From the NCBI GenBank assembly GCA_034620365.1, contig JAQGEQ010000071.1:5332001-5396000 (forward strand): a stretch of 64,000 bases of DNA, given 5' to 3'. Source of the DNA: Pegea sp. RAD2-039 (Eukaryota; Chordata; Thaliacea; Salpida; Salpidae). Positions 26,301-37,759 of this stretch are shown in pieces. Position 1 is the stretch's first letter; each line of letters starts with the position of its first letter. A program made the translations under genes and the position numbers. Under the pieces are notes generated by a model. It had not been told where the DNA came from. It saw only the letters and a program-made list of their open reading frames with translations, and made no database searches.

Positions 26301-28212
26301 CGCAAAAAATTGTGGAAAATGAAAAAGCTACCAACAGAAAAAGTAATAATTCACCTCGGATATTTCTAGAAGAAAACAAATTTGAAAGTCAAAAAAAGTC
26401 TAAAAGCTTACTAAGTGTTTTTAAATCAGTAACAAAAAGCTTCAGTTTGAATTCCAAGTCATCAGAAGGTGTTAAAACTAACAAAGTTTCACCTTTAACA
26501 CAAGAAACATCAGATAAAAAGTCAAACAACTGCGTAGAAGGTGATATAGAAACTACACAGGAAAATAAGAGGGTAATCAAATGTAAGGTGGCGGTGATGG
26601 AAACAGCTTCATTAAATCATTTTATCAAATATTGATTTAGCTATATTTGAAAACCAATCAAAAAACTTAGTTTTATAATTTTATAGAATTGAAATTACTA
26701 ATTTATTATCTTTCAGAGTAAAGTTGCAAACTCCGCCAGCAATTCTAAATGCTTTTCAATTTCAACAGCAAAATCTAAAGTCAAAGTAAATACAGAAATA
26801 TACTTTTGCTTCATGTATTGTCTTAAACTATTTTGAAGAGTGAAATATCGAGCGTAAACAACAAGCAAAAAGTTTCATCAATTTCAACATCAAAAACCAA
26901 GCACAAAGTAAACTAAAATCTCTAAACTATTAGTATCATTAAATTTATTTTAGGTTTTTACTTTGAAGAAGATTCTAATATTTCATTTGATGAAGTTAAC
27001 TTTGTTTAAACGCTTAGATAGTTGTTGATTGAAATTATGTTAAATGTTTTATCAGGTATCAACACCAATAAGTAAAAGTAGCCGAAAAAATTCCAAACAA
27101 TCTCCAATAACTAATGAAGAGGTATAAATGTTTAAACTCTGTCGCTAGATACATGTAAAGCTGATGATTAAACTAATTAGAATTGAGATAATTTCTGAGA
27201 AGCTATAAATATTTTACAAACTAATTTTGATTTTCAGTCAAAAACACATAACAGTGTTTCCATGCCCAATTCGCATAAAATTATTTCACTTTCAAGTCAT
27301 TCTCAAAATAATCAGCAAGAAAAGCTTTCAACTAGCGACAAGTCTTCATTAAAAGAAAACAGATTAATATCCGAAGAAGGAGATGAAGACGATGAAGAAG
27401 TCTGTGAAACACTTTCTAAGTTCAATCTTTTAAAAAACTAATTTAATTTACAGAAAGAAAATCAGCTAGAAGATGATATAAGCATCATTGAGGAGGTATG
27501 AATCAAATTATTATCTGAAAACCTTTTGAAAATTTTTATTTTAAATACTTCTTTATTTTTAACCATCTAAACTATTTTTAAAGCCGGAATGTGAGACATC
27601 AAATAATCCAACAAAACGAGACTTCAAGGCCTTCTTCAATTTCAAGGGATTTGCTTTTAAAAGGTAAATTGCTTCTGAAATATTCGAATTGATCTTAAAG
27701 TTTATTGAATTGTAACTCGTTGTAGAAAGCAAAGAAGAAAAAGTATTTTGCACGGCATGGGCTCGAAGTGGTGTGCTTGTCCAAGCTTCTTGTGGAAGTA
27801 TCTTGGCGATGAAAGTGATGAAGAGATAGTCACAAGACGTAAATGTATTTCACTGATACTAGGAATCATCTTGATTCTCCTTCTACTCGCGATTGTCATC
27901 AGCCTTGTCATTGGACTTCGTAAGTTTATTTTTTTAAAATAAATATTATTATAACTATTAACTCAGTAACTTTATAGAAAATACTTGATACATAATTAAC
28001 ATTCTATTAATTAAAGTTATATTTATATTATTTATTTCATATTTCTAGAAATGAAACATGAACAGACTATCTACTCTAAAATTCTTAATTTGTTACTAGT
28101 TAACGATGAAATCTAAAATGTTTATAATTGTGCAGGAACCGAAGAAGAACCACCTCCAAAACCAACTGAATCGCCTCTGCAGTTCACTGTACTAAGTGCC
28201 GATGAAAGATAG
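17349..28212 (+). CDS. Large charged coiled-coil protein with C-terminal membrane helix, family unknown
   Basis: I do not recognise this gene. Exons: 17349-17483, 17538-17561, 17642-17731, 18038-18109, 18157-18270, 18354-18446, 18647-18973, 19166-19357, 19437-19502, 19589-21343, 21588-21647, 21765-21959, 22011-22088, 22671-22808, 22942-23034, 23199-23318, 23482-23612, 23665-23791, 24228-26180, 26279-26572, 26717-26785, 26839-26907, 27056-27121, 27238-27399, 27454-27495, 27584-27663, 27726-27919, 28136-28212. They sum to 2271 residues with every junction in frame, and 24 of 27 introns are phase 0. The protein is rich in Lys, Glu and Ser and probably mostly disordered. Coiled-coil-like segments lie near residues 957-1041 and 1114-1184. 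A basic stretch (RRKSILHGMG) precedes one hydrophobic helix at about 2222-2246, then a 25-residue proline-rich tail. It is thus a membrane-anchored protein with a huge N-terminal, presumably cytoplasmic, domain. Reading past the exon 10 donor (AAG/GTTAAC) reaches a stop at 21439, giving a 987-residue form with no anchor. It may be one gene or two fused by my splice choice there. Structure confidence is moderate; function is unknown. Confidence 0.7.
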
Positions 28213-28596
28213 AATTTAAGAAGTAGATCTACTTGCAACTAGTTTAAGTTATTTTTGTATTTAGTGATTTTTCTTTGCATTCAATATTTGTAACTACATG
28301 CTTTGAAGTAAGAGATCCGGTTTATTGTAAAAGTTCTATTTTTTTTTATGTTGAAAGCTTTTCTTTATAATATATTTGAGGAATATTATTTCGAAGCTAT
28401 TTTTCTAATTTTATTTTTAAAATTTTTTCTAAACTTGGGTTAGAAAATTTTTTGAAGTTAATCATCTGTCCATTTGAAACGTTTTTCTTTCATTTATCTG
28501 ATGCTGAAGATATCGTAAAGCTGTAAATTATATCTACCTCTTCAAGATGACAAAATTTCTATTTTTTTCATTTTTTCAAGAATTCTTTTCAATTCA

Positions 28597-28612
28597 AATA
28601 AACTTTAATAAA
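28597..28612 (+). terminator. Two tandem poly(A) signals for the large plus-strand gene
   Basis: AATAAA occurs at 28597-28602 and again at 28607-28612, about 390 bp after the stop codon at 28212. Confidence 0.5.
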
Positions 28613-28653
28613 AAACTCAAATACTAATAGATAGAAGTTTTTGAAACAAAGAA

Positions 28654-28659
28654 TTTATT
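28654..28659 (-). terminator. Poly(A) signal, GTF3C2
   Basis: TTTATT on the plus strand is AATAAA on the minus strand, 88 bp past the GTF3C2 stop codon. Confidence 0.5.
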
Positions 28660-28746
28660 TTTCAAATACTTAGAAGAGAGTTTAAAAAAATTAATTCAGT
28701 TCTACAAAATTAACTATAACTTAAAATGAAAAAAAGTAGTTAAATA

Positions 28747-31700
28747 TCAAGGGAGATTCTGTTTACAGTTTTTAAGTGCGGATAAAACTTCACCAGTTAA
28801 TAATCCATTAACACAATTTAATCTTAAGAAACCAGAGGCAGTTGCAGTTGCAACCCAAGTGAAAGATGAAAAGTTAGGATTCCATCTAGCTTTTTGAACA
28901 CCAGTATATAAACAGTCATCTAGTGGTGATGGAAAGTTTTCACTTTTTCTATAAAACAAATTTTATTCCATAACAAACCACAAAGCAACAAATACATCAA
29001 CTTACACAGATTTTTCATAAGCAACAGTAAACTGATATCCATAAAAGTTATTTAAATGAGTATCTTCAAATATCAACTTATAATCATTCGTCGAATCCTT
29101 CTGTTTGATGTATTGAAGTAAGTCGAAACCCAAAAAACTAATCCCAACTTACGCTTGTGTCTTTATCAGTCTTCATGTTTTGATCATTGTCTGGTGATGA
29201 ACATTGATAAACAACTAATCGTCGTTGCCGCTTCAGTTTAAGTCGAAAAGCAAAGTCGTTTGGTTGGCTGTGAGCTGACAACACAACACAGCCTGTATCA
29301 TCTGTACTAACAGTCGAATTCAACCAATCATTAAACGAAACACTCCATACAGTTGACTAAAAAGCATAATATTAAAAACAAATTCATTAAACTTCTATTT
29401 TCATTACTCTATTTGGACATATGGTTGAAACTTTCCATTCGTTTGTCGAAATATCATAATAGATGCAACCATGGAAACCATTCATCACAAACTCACTACC
29501 AGTAGCCACATAAAGTCCTAGTGAGTTACATGGCCACTGTAGTTCGTATACAAAGCTAGTGGGCGCCGAAGAGTTTTTCTTTAATATAATTAAGAAATAT
29601 TTAGAAAAGTGACATTTTTTTGTAACCAACAAATTAGATATTTTTTATGAAATTTTTAAGTTGAAATAGAAACTCGTACACTAATAGGGCGGTTTAGGTT
29701 TTTGATGCTCCAAACTTTAATGAGACGGTCAAAGCTACCAGTAGCAAAAAACTCTGGGTCAAAGGGACAGAACTTGATGGCACTGACGACGTTTTTATGA
29801 GCTTTGAAACAGAACAGAGGATACAACAGCTGACTTCCTGTTAATATCACCAACATTTAATGAGATTTTTTCAGGAATTTACAACACCTTCAACTTTATC
29901 TCCTAATAGAATTTCTGATTTAGTATCTATGTTCCAAATTACAACATGACCAGAAACGAAGCCACCAGCAACTATCGCAAATTTCCCTTCTAGTGTGGAC
30001 CAACAGACAGAGATACATTGACCAAAAGGCATACCTTGATGGCGATTTGGAAGAAGACGAAACAAGGGTGTACAGCTGCAACAAGTAAAGATTATTCTGT
30101 TAATTTGTAGGAATTAAAAGTTCTTTTGTAAATTAAACAAATCGATTAATAAAAAGAACTTTTGTTTACAACTTACTTGAAAATCTTATACTCTGGATAC
30201 ACTAAACTAGCTTGAGGAATATCAACCACAAAAGCCTCGCCATTGCCACTAGCAACAACAATCTGACCCAATCCAGTTTTTTTCTCACCTAGTCTATAGC
30301 TACATCTCCAATCCATATCCCAAACAGGTCCGAATTTGATTTGTAACCCAACAGCGAAAAACGGGCTCTGTAATGAAAATATAATTTTATTTAGTAATGA
30401 AACTAATGATTTTAAAATCATGATCATTACAAGATCATCGTTTAAAATTAACCCAGTTTAATAACAACCAGTTGACTAATAGCTTTTTCAATAGGGTCAT
30501 CACAGTTTAGAGTCTTTTTCCTGATTTCATCACAACATAAAATTCTGTCAACTTTTAAAATTATGCTAAAGAAGTATGATTTGAGGAAATTTGTTGAAAA
30601 TTACATATAATGTTTTGTTTTTTCTATTTAATTTGTATCTATTTAATTCTCAACTTTATTAGAACTTACATAAGTTTGCTGATATTAAAATATAGTAGTT
30701 GAAACCTTTCATTATTTCCCTATATTTATATTGTTGTGTTTGCTATAAAGTTCATGTATGAATAAACAAACCAACCTGCTGGATTTCGTTTTTTACTGGG
30801 AGTCTAGGAAGATTGCTACAATTCCAAATTTGAATTAAACAAGTCTCTTCATAAATAGCATTTCTCCTTACTAGATGTTTCTTGTTATGAGTAGCCAAGG
30901 CAATAAATTGACAAGTACTTTCCGGACTTTCCACAAGTGTAGGATACCAGGTCATCGCCCAGACCGGGCCGCCTACATATGAAGTAAAAGCAAACCGGTT
31001 TTCACTGTTACAAGTAACTTTGGTTTGAAATAAATTCAATCTTTCATAAATCAAATTAGATGTTTTTTTTGGGGTTTTCATTTTCAAATTCAGTGATTCT
31101 TGATCAATTGCAAACTGACAAGAAGAGCATTGAAGGAATTCTTGTTTCAAAAAATCTGATAATTCTATTTCTTCCAAGTTTTCTGCTTCACATAATCTTG
31201 GGAGCTTTGATAACATTTTTTCTTGATCTATTCTAAACTTGTAAGTTGATTTGATAGCTGTAGGTAGAGGTCGAGACGGTGAGAAGTAAGTCCGTTTATC
31301 TACTGGAGTACTTATCTACAAAACCATTTTATAATTATTATAAAAGTAAATCCCATCAAAAAATTTCAACTTACATTACTGAAGTCATCTGACGTTTCAT
31401 CAAAATCAAGATCTTCTTCATCTTCTACACTATAATCACTTTCTTTATCTTTTTCAGGTTCTGTATCCAAGCTTACCAGGTGATGTAGTCTTGAATGTCT
31501 TTGTCTTTTCAAACCTGGCTTTTCCAAATAGGGGTTGACATGAACACCTGTTTTATATAAACACAATTTTACTTTTCACAAGTTTATCTCATAATTATTT
31601 GGTTTTATCTAATTTCTTTAAGCATATATTTTTGAAATGATAAACATTTTATAAAATCAAAACATCTTATTTCACATCTTGTATTCTTACAAAAGTCCAA

Positions 31701-32214
31701 ATATAACTTTGCAGCTTAATAATTAAATAGTTTAATTTATAAAAAAGCATTAATAATGTCAAGATAAAAATAAAACGCAGAATTATAATTTTAAAGCCAA
31801 CATAATAAACTTATTCTAAATTATTTTTGTTAAAATTAAAAAGAATTTATTTATCAGATTGAATAAAGAGACTGAGACATGTAAATTACCCTGTATATGA
31901 AGTTTCACTTCACGGTGAGTACAAAACTTATTTTGACAAATTAAACAAATGTGATGTTGCTTGGGAGCTTCAGGACATTTTCCATTTACATGATATTTGA
32001 AACCAGGCAATGTGTTATACTTGTTACATTTACAAAATGGACAAACAACAAAGCTAATTTCTTTGTTGTCAAATTGCTCTTTAATTGTAAAATATTGAGG
32101 AGGAAAAGGAGGAAACTCAATGAAATGATCTGATCCTTTTTTTAATATCAAAGTTTTTAACTCATTGACATCTTCAGGAATATCTTCTTTAGAAATACTT
32201 TTACGATTTGGCAT
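28747..32214 (-). CDS. GTF3C2: General transcription factor 3C subunit 2 (TFIIIC110), WD40 protein
   Basis: Subunit of TFIIIC, which recognises the internal promoters of tRNA and other RNA polymerase III genes. Ten exons in order: 32214-31890, 31547-31375, 31315-30776, 30367-30177, 30075-29888, 29837-29680, 29578-29408, 29356-29153, 29100-29006, 28948-28747, giving 748 residues in frame. WD40 blades match human GTF3C2 in order: GPVWAMTWYP, FGPVWDMDW, GQCISVCWS then HVVIWNI, the strong blade ATGSFDRLIKVWSI, STVWSVSF, and a last blade ending ATATASGFLRLNCVNG. The N-terminus adds two zinc-finger motifs: C58-x2-C61-x13-H75-x4-C80 and C90-x2-C93-x12-H106-x4-H111, with H111 supplied by exon 2. An acidic disordered stretch lies between the fingers and the propeller. 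I do not recall such fingers in the vertebrate protein. Confidence 0.88.
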
Positions 32215-32478
32215 TTTCAGATTTTATTAAATTGAAAAAATTCTGAAAATTTAATATGAAAAGAATATATAAAATATAAATTATTGTTCACAACTGAACA
32301 TAAAAATAGAAATTAAATAAAGAAGACACATTTATCTTCAATAATCTGTAAAGTTAAAAATTTCATCAATAATAAAATATTATTCAAATAAAATATTAAT
32401 AACAAAATTCAATATAAGCAAAACTTAGCATAAAAAATAGAAAAAATACTTTTAAAAATGAAAAAGCGCAAATACCAT

Positions 32479-32565
32479 TTATTTACAGAATGGTACAGAT
32501 GACAAACCAATAAGCTCTTATAGCAAACACATCATGATGACTGCAGAAAAATAAAGAAAAGTCCC
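32479..32565 (+). repeat. Diverged interspersed repeat, copy C (left part)
   Basis: Shares TTATTTACAG, a modified GATGACAAACC, AGCTCTTATAGCAAACA, CTGCAGAAAA and AAGAAAAGTC with the other copies. The right half is not evident. Confidence 0.45.
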
Positions 32566-33375
32566 TCCTAATACTTTTATAACATATATAATGAAATAGT
32601 GAAAGCATGTTGAAAAATACAAAAGAGAAATGTAAGAAACTCGCTGTTAGCTGTTCATAAATAAGTAGATAAATCAAAAAAGGTATAATTAATAATATTT
32701 TAACTTAGTTTTGCCTAACTGAGATAAGAACAAGTGACTAGTTTGAAACAAAGCATCTTTTAATTTAGCTTAAATAACATTTTAAAGCAACAAAGATAAG
32801 CTAAAAATGAATTAGAAAGAATTTATGATACAAAAAGCACTAAAAGATATAATTATTAAAAAGCAAATATATCAAAGTTAATTAAAGCAAAAAAGTTAAT
32901 TTAGTATTTAAAATGATAATTGCAAAGTAGTCAATTATTTGTTATTTTTATCAAAGTTTCTTCAGCAATTGTAATATACTTTTTTATATAATGATAATTT
33001 TTACATAAGATCTTTTATAAAAATAAAAAATAAACTTTTGTAAAATCATGGCTGATAAAAATATAATAAAAGAAAGTTTTAAATCATTGTTTAATTTTAT
33101 TCTATAAATTAAAATAATTATTGAATCAAGTTGATTTGAATGAAAATGGATTTTTGTCAGTTTGAAACGATAATTTTTAATATTCAATTTTAAGAAACTG
33201 TCATTTACAAATATCTTTACAATATTTGGATTGATAAGCGATGTGTATTTACAAAGATGATAAAATCCTTGCGTGTACATATTAAGCAAGATTCTATTCA
33301 TTTACAACGTATTTACACGACAAAGTCACACTTCAAGATTAAGTGCAATTGGTTCTATCTATTTTTTAAATTATT

Positions 33376-33636
33376 TTATTGACTGCATGGCTATAGATAA
33401 CAAATTTTACAGCTCTTATAGTAAAGAAAAACAATACGATTGCAGAAAGCTAATTGAAAAGTCTTCAGTACCATAGTTTAACATCAATATTTTAGAAAAA
33501 ATAGAAATACTGCAGAAGAATAAGTAACCAAATTAGTGGAACAAATAAAAAAACTAGCAACATTCTATAAACTAGGAAATTTGTTTAAAAAATACTGTTA
33601 GACACAATTTTACAAGAGGTGATGAAATTTTGTTGC
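33376..33636 (+). repeat. Diverged interspersed repeat, copy D (near full length)
   Basis: Shares GATAACAAATTTTACAG, CTCTTATAGTAAA, ATTGCAGAAA, GAAAAGTCTTCAGTA and the right-end TTTTACAAGAGGTGATGA with copy A. Same strand and nearly the same length. Confidence 0.5.
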
Positions 33637-36064
33637 AGTTGTAATGTGTTGTAAGCCGTGATTACTCTATAAAAAGCTAAAATTATCACTATTATATATA
33701 TCAATTATTATATAATTATTATGAATATTATTAAAGTTGTTGAGTGGGTTGACTTTGAATGAAAAGTCTTAGAAGGTGTATGAAAGGTATGCATGAGATA
33801 TTTAACTGATTGAAGTTTAAATGACAAAAACCATTAATTTTAAATAGTACTACGAGGTCCAAAATGGGCTCTGACACTGCGAGGGTTTTAAAGCTTATAA
33901 AGATGGTTTTCATTACAAATATAAAATACTTTTACAATAACTGACTATTTTCTTGATTTAAATTCTTTTTAAAGAAAGTTAGTTAGTATTATCAACAAAC
34001 ATAAGAACTTACTGACTAAGAAGAATTTTGTATTTTGCTAGGTAAGGTACACCGCTCAAATTCGAGTTTGTTTTCTTTAAAGTAACAATGCAAACGTAAC
34101 TAGAAAAGATGAAGAACTAAATCTTTTAAGAAAGTCGTGACTTAGTTTATTCGTTTGAAGATGTTCGCTTTGAACTCATCTTTGTAAAACATTTCATTAA
34201 TTTTGACCAATTTACAACAATAAGTTACAGAAAAAATAATTTGCTTTTTAAAATAGTCTTATTAAAATATTTGCATTAGAATCTATAGAAGAAATGTCTC
34301 GTATTTTACAAATTTAGAGGGTTTCTTTAGACTTATTTTCTACTTGGATTTTATAATTTTATCTTAAAATCTATTTATCTGATTATTTATGCAATAGATG
34401 CTCTATAAACTCAAATAAATTATCAAATGTTAGCCAAGTCACAAGCTGCTGTAGTTTCTTAAATTATGTTCTTAGTTCTCTGCTGCTTGTTTTCATTGTT
34501 GCTTGTTTTTGATAAGTGAAATATCTTTAAGAAATCATTAATTTGAATTCAACAAGAATTATAGTTGAATAATTTTACCTGCAAATATCTGAAACTTGTT
34601 TTTGTTTAAAAACACTGAGAACAACAATAATAAAATTTATTATCAAAATAAATATGAACTTAATACATATTAAAAGCTTCAAATATTGAAGCATTTGGAA
34701 TTGTCTTTGTAGTTGATGACAAATGGTATGCTTACTTACGTAGAAACTATTTGCGCTAGTGGAAAGGCGTTTAATTGTTTTTCAAATTTCGCAATTACAG
34801 TTAAGTAAAACTAGTTTTCAATAAATTATGATGTAGCTTTTTGTAAAAGCTTTTTGTTGTTCATACTTTAAATATTTTCAAAACTTTTTCTCATCACATA
34901 AAATTGAATGATAAAAAGAAGTTCACTTTTAACAGACGAAGTAAATGAAGAAACGAACTTTTCTATGAGAAATTCACAACTTTAACAAAATCATTTTACA
35001 ATTATTTTATTCATCATTAAAAGTTTTCAATTTTCAATCAAATAAAGTTAAGAATGTCTTATATTTTAGCATCACTGAATTTGTAATAACCTTTTAATTC
35101 ACAAATCCACTTTAAACTTTAAAGGCTTCTATATATTCGAAATTAAATAAGATTTTAACTTTTACTTAACCTTTCATTGAAATGATAAATTTATTTGTGA
35201 AAAATTAGTTTTACAAAAGGATAAATTAAAGTTGCAAACGTTTCTATGCCAGTAACTTAGATGAAACAATAAATTCATCAAAAGCAAGATAATGGCAACA
35301 ATAAGAAAATATATTTGAATGTGTGTTACTTTGTACATTAGTAAAAAAGTATTTCAAAAATTGACACCAATTAATATAAATGTAACAATTTAGAAGTAAC
35401 AAACAACTTAATCGAAAAGCAATAGGTTCAGTAAACAGAGTGTAAGGTAGTTTTGATATTAAATTAAACTGCATTTAAGATATTAACATTAGACAAAAAT
35501 ACTCTATAAAATAGATAACAAAATCTCGTAAACTAGCAATATCAAAGGTGACATCAACAAAGAAAAAGCTTGTTGATGTGATTGCTTCATTGACTTGTAG
35601 ACGGAACCAATTGTGTAATCAATCAAATATTTGTAATATGAAGAAAGGAGGGGTTACGAAAAAACAATTTATCAAAGAATTTGTCAATTAAATTTGCATA
35701 AACGTAATCATGGATGAGTTTTTCATATAAGCGAAAGCATATTTCTATTTAATTGTCAGATGAGAAATAAATAAAATGTAATATGCTTTCAAATATCATT
35801 CAACAAACCCAAACAAATAGTTTGTTGAAATAACAAAACTAACTGCACAGATAACAATCTCATAGTAATATTTAGGCAAAGATGAAAATACAACTACAAA
35901 GACTCAAATGAAAGAAAACCTTTTTATAAATCAAATATCAACAGCAGAAAGTCGATAGAAGCAATTATGTTTTTCATTATGATGTTATAAACCAACTAAC
36001 TTTACATCTAGAAATCTGTGAGCTAAGGTTAGATTGGGGGTAAGCCAATAAGTAGAATATTCTT

Positions 36065-37759
36065 TCAGTAAAATAATAAATTACAATCCCACATGTTAAG
36101 AGGTTCATTGTGATGAAAAGTACTTTGATTAATATTTCCACCAACCAGTAAAAGCTGAGTTGAGCTCTTGGAGAATTTTTCTTCACAATTTCTATCAAAT
36201 GTTTCAATAGATTGTGAATTTGAAAATATTTTACTGATCGATTGTAGCTTTTCAGCATTTTCATATAAAGCAGATATACTTTTGTTTGGTAGTTTTGCAA
36301 GGTTCTCTTCATGGTTAGAATTTTCACTACTTGAAACCATTACTTTGCTTTCTATATCCTCTGGCAAATCAATAAATGATGTAGTCTCAAGATTTGTTGG
36401 TTTTTCTTGATGTGATAGGTTCCAGGTTTGTTGGAAAGGTGATAGATTATAAGAGTAATGATTAACAGTTTGAATTCGATAAAGTTTTTTATCAGAAACA
36501 GACCAGTCTAAATGATCTCCATTTTCAAACTTAATTGCATTTTTATTAGCAATTATATCTTGATGTTTTGCATTTAAAAAGTCATTTGCAAATAAAGATG
36601 ATTTTATTTTACTCTGCAAGTTTTCCTTATAATTAAAGTCACCAGTTTCTTGTGGAACTAAAAATGTTTTCTGATAAGTTGGGGAGGGTTCTTCACAAAC
36701 ATAAGATTCATTACAATTTTCATATGAAGAGGGTTCTAATTCATTTTTATGTGAGGTGATTTTGGAAGAGTTTTCTAATATAAGATGTTGATTTTCTAGC
36801 ATATTAGGGGGTGGATTAAAACAGTTATCAGATAAAGCAATGAGACAATGACCAGACATTGGGGACGGATGGACATGTCCTGTAGGACCACAAATAGTCC
36901 AAATATTATTCTGTGAAAATGCATTTGAAACTTTCCAGAGTTTCGAACAAGAAAATCCATCTTCTCGCTTTCCACCAAAGATAAATATTTCTTCATTCAC
37001 ACAAACAGCAGCATGACCAAATAGTTGAGAAGGTTTATTTTTACTTTTTATAACACACCAAATTTTAGCTATAAAGTTCCAAGTCCAAGTCTGATTTAAA
37101 TTCTTATTAGTAACACCCATTAATCCCCCACAAATCCATAAAAGATTTTCCCTGACAATACCAACATGCTTATATCTTGGTTGAGGGCAGGGTTCTATTA
37201 ATGATTCATCAATATGGCTCCATTGGTTTTTTAAGAAATTATATTTCCAAAACTCCTTTAAGGACCCTTTCAAGTCAACATACCCTCCATGTACATACAT
37301 ACAATTGTTATAGATAAAACTAATATGATCAAGTCTACCTAAGGGATAGACTTCATTGTCTGGGTTTGATAATTTTTTCCAAGTTTGGTTTGATGGATCA
37401 AATACCCATAAGGGAATTTCACCAGCACTAGCAAAGCTTAATTCTCCGCCAAATATATAAAGTTTCTTTTCAAAAACAATCATTGTATGCCCTTTTAAAG
37501 GAGGGGGTTTATCACCAACTGAATTAATTTTAATCCAACATTTTGAAAGAAAATCATATTTCCATAAATCTTGTTCAATACCTTTATGACTTCGACCACC
37601 ATGGACATATAAACAATCATCATAGACACATGTAGCATGTTCACTTCTATGAGACGGACTTATTCCTATGGATGGCAAAGGGTTCCAAACTGAAGAATTT
37701 ATCATTGGCATTATTACCATCAAAGATTTTGGCGTAAAACATCCCTTTAAAATTCTCAT
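36065..37759 (-). CDS. Kelch-repeat beta-propeller protein
   Basis: Single-exon gene, 564 residues from the ATG at 37759; the frame opens a few codons upstream but without another ATG. Kelch repeats with the diagnostic double glycine and spaced W occur in order: YVHGGR near residue 52, then YIFGGE, YVHGGY, WICGGL and IFIFGGK, each followed by a W-x-Y/F-x motif such as LWKYDF or FWKYNF. This is enough for a six-bladed propeller if the extreme C-terminus (LLLVGGN, then MWDCNLLFY) closes the ring. Between the fifth repeat and the end lie about 230 polar, poorly conserved residues. Kelch propellers are protein-binding platforms, often adaptors. Without BTB or other domains I cannot choose an orthologue; stand-alone kelch proteins of the RABEPK or KLHDC type are the nearest in architecture. 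Confidence 0.82.
   Translation of the reverse strand: MRILKGCFTPKSLMVIMPMINSSVWNPLPSIGISPSHRSEHATCVYDDCLYVHGGRSHKGIEQDLWKYDFLSKCWIKINSVGDKPPPLKGHTMIVFEKKLYIFGGELSFASAGEIPLWVFDPSNQTWKKLSNPDNEVYPLGRLDHISFIYNNCMYVHGGYVDLKGSLKEFWKYNFLKNQWSHIDESLIEPCPQPRYKHVGIVRENLLWICGGLMGVTNKNLNQTWTWNFIAKIWCVIKSKNKPSQLFGHAAVCVNEEIFIFGGKREDGFSCSKLWKVSNAFSQNNIWTICGPTGHVHPSPMSGHCLIALSDNCFNPPPNMLENQHLILENSSKITSHKNELEPSSYENCNESYVCEEPSPTYQKTFLVPQETGDFNYKENLQSKIKSSLFANDFLNAKHQDIIANKNAIKFENGDHLDWSVSDKKLYRIQTVNHYSYNLSPFQQTWNLSHQEKPTNLETTSFIDLPEDIESKVMVSSSENSNHEENLAKLPNKSISALYENAEKLQSISKIFSNSQSIETFDRNCEEKFSKSSTQLLLVGGNINQSTFHHNEPLNMWDCNLLFY

Larger units (their letters stand above)
28213..28746. other. Convergent 3' ends of two genes
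   Basis: Only 534 bp separate the stop codons of the large plus-strand gene and GTF3C2. Plus-strand AATAAA hexamers at 28597 and 28607 lie only about 50 bp from a minus-strand AATAAA (TTTATT at 28654-28659), so the 3' UTRs probably meet or overlap. Confidence 0.6.
32215..36064. other. AT-rich intergenic region with two repeat copies
   Basis: Upstream of GTF3C2 and downstream of the kelch gene. It contains repeat copies C (32479-32565) and D (33376-33636). No open frame here shows a domain or consistent codon use. Confidence 0.65.

Noticed and set aside
27726-28212. KASH-type nuclear envelope tail in the large protein
   Set aside because: Single membrane helix and short tail fit, but the protein does not end in the Pro-rich PPPX terminus required by KASH peptides; PPP is internal.
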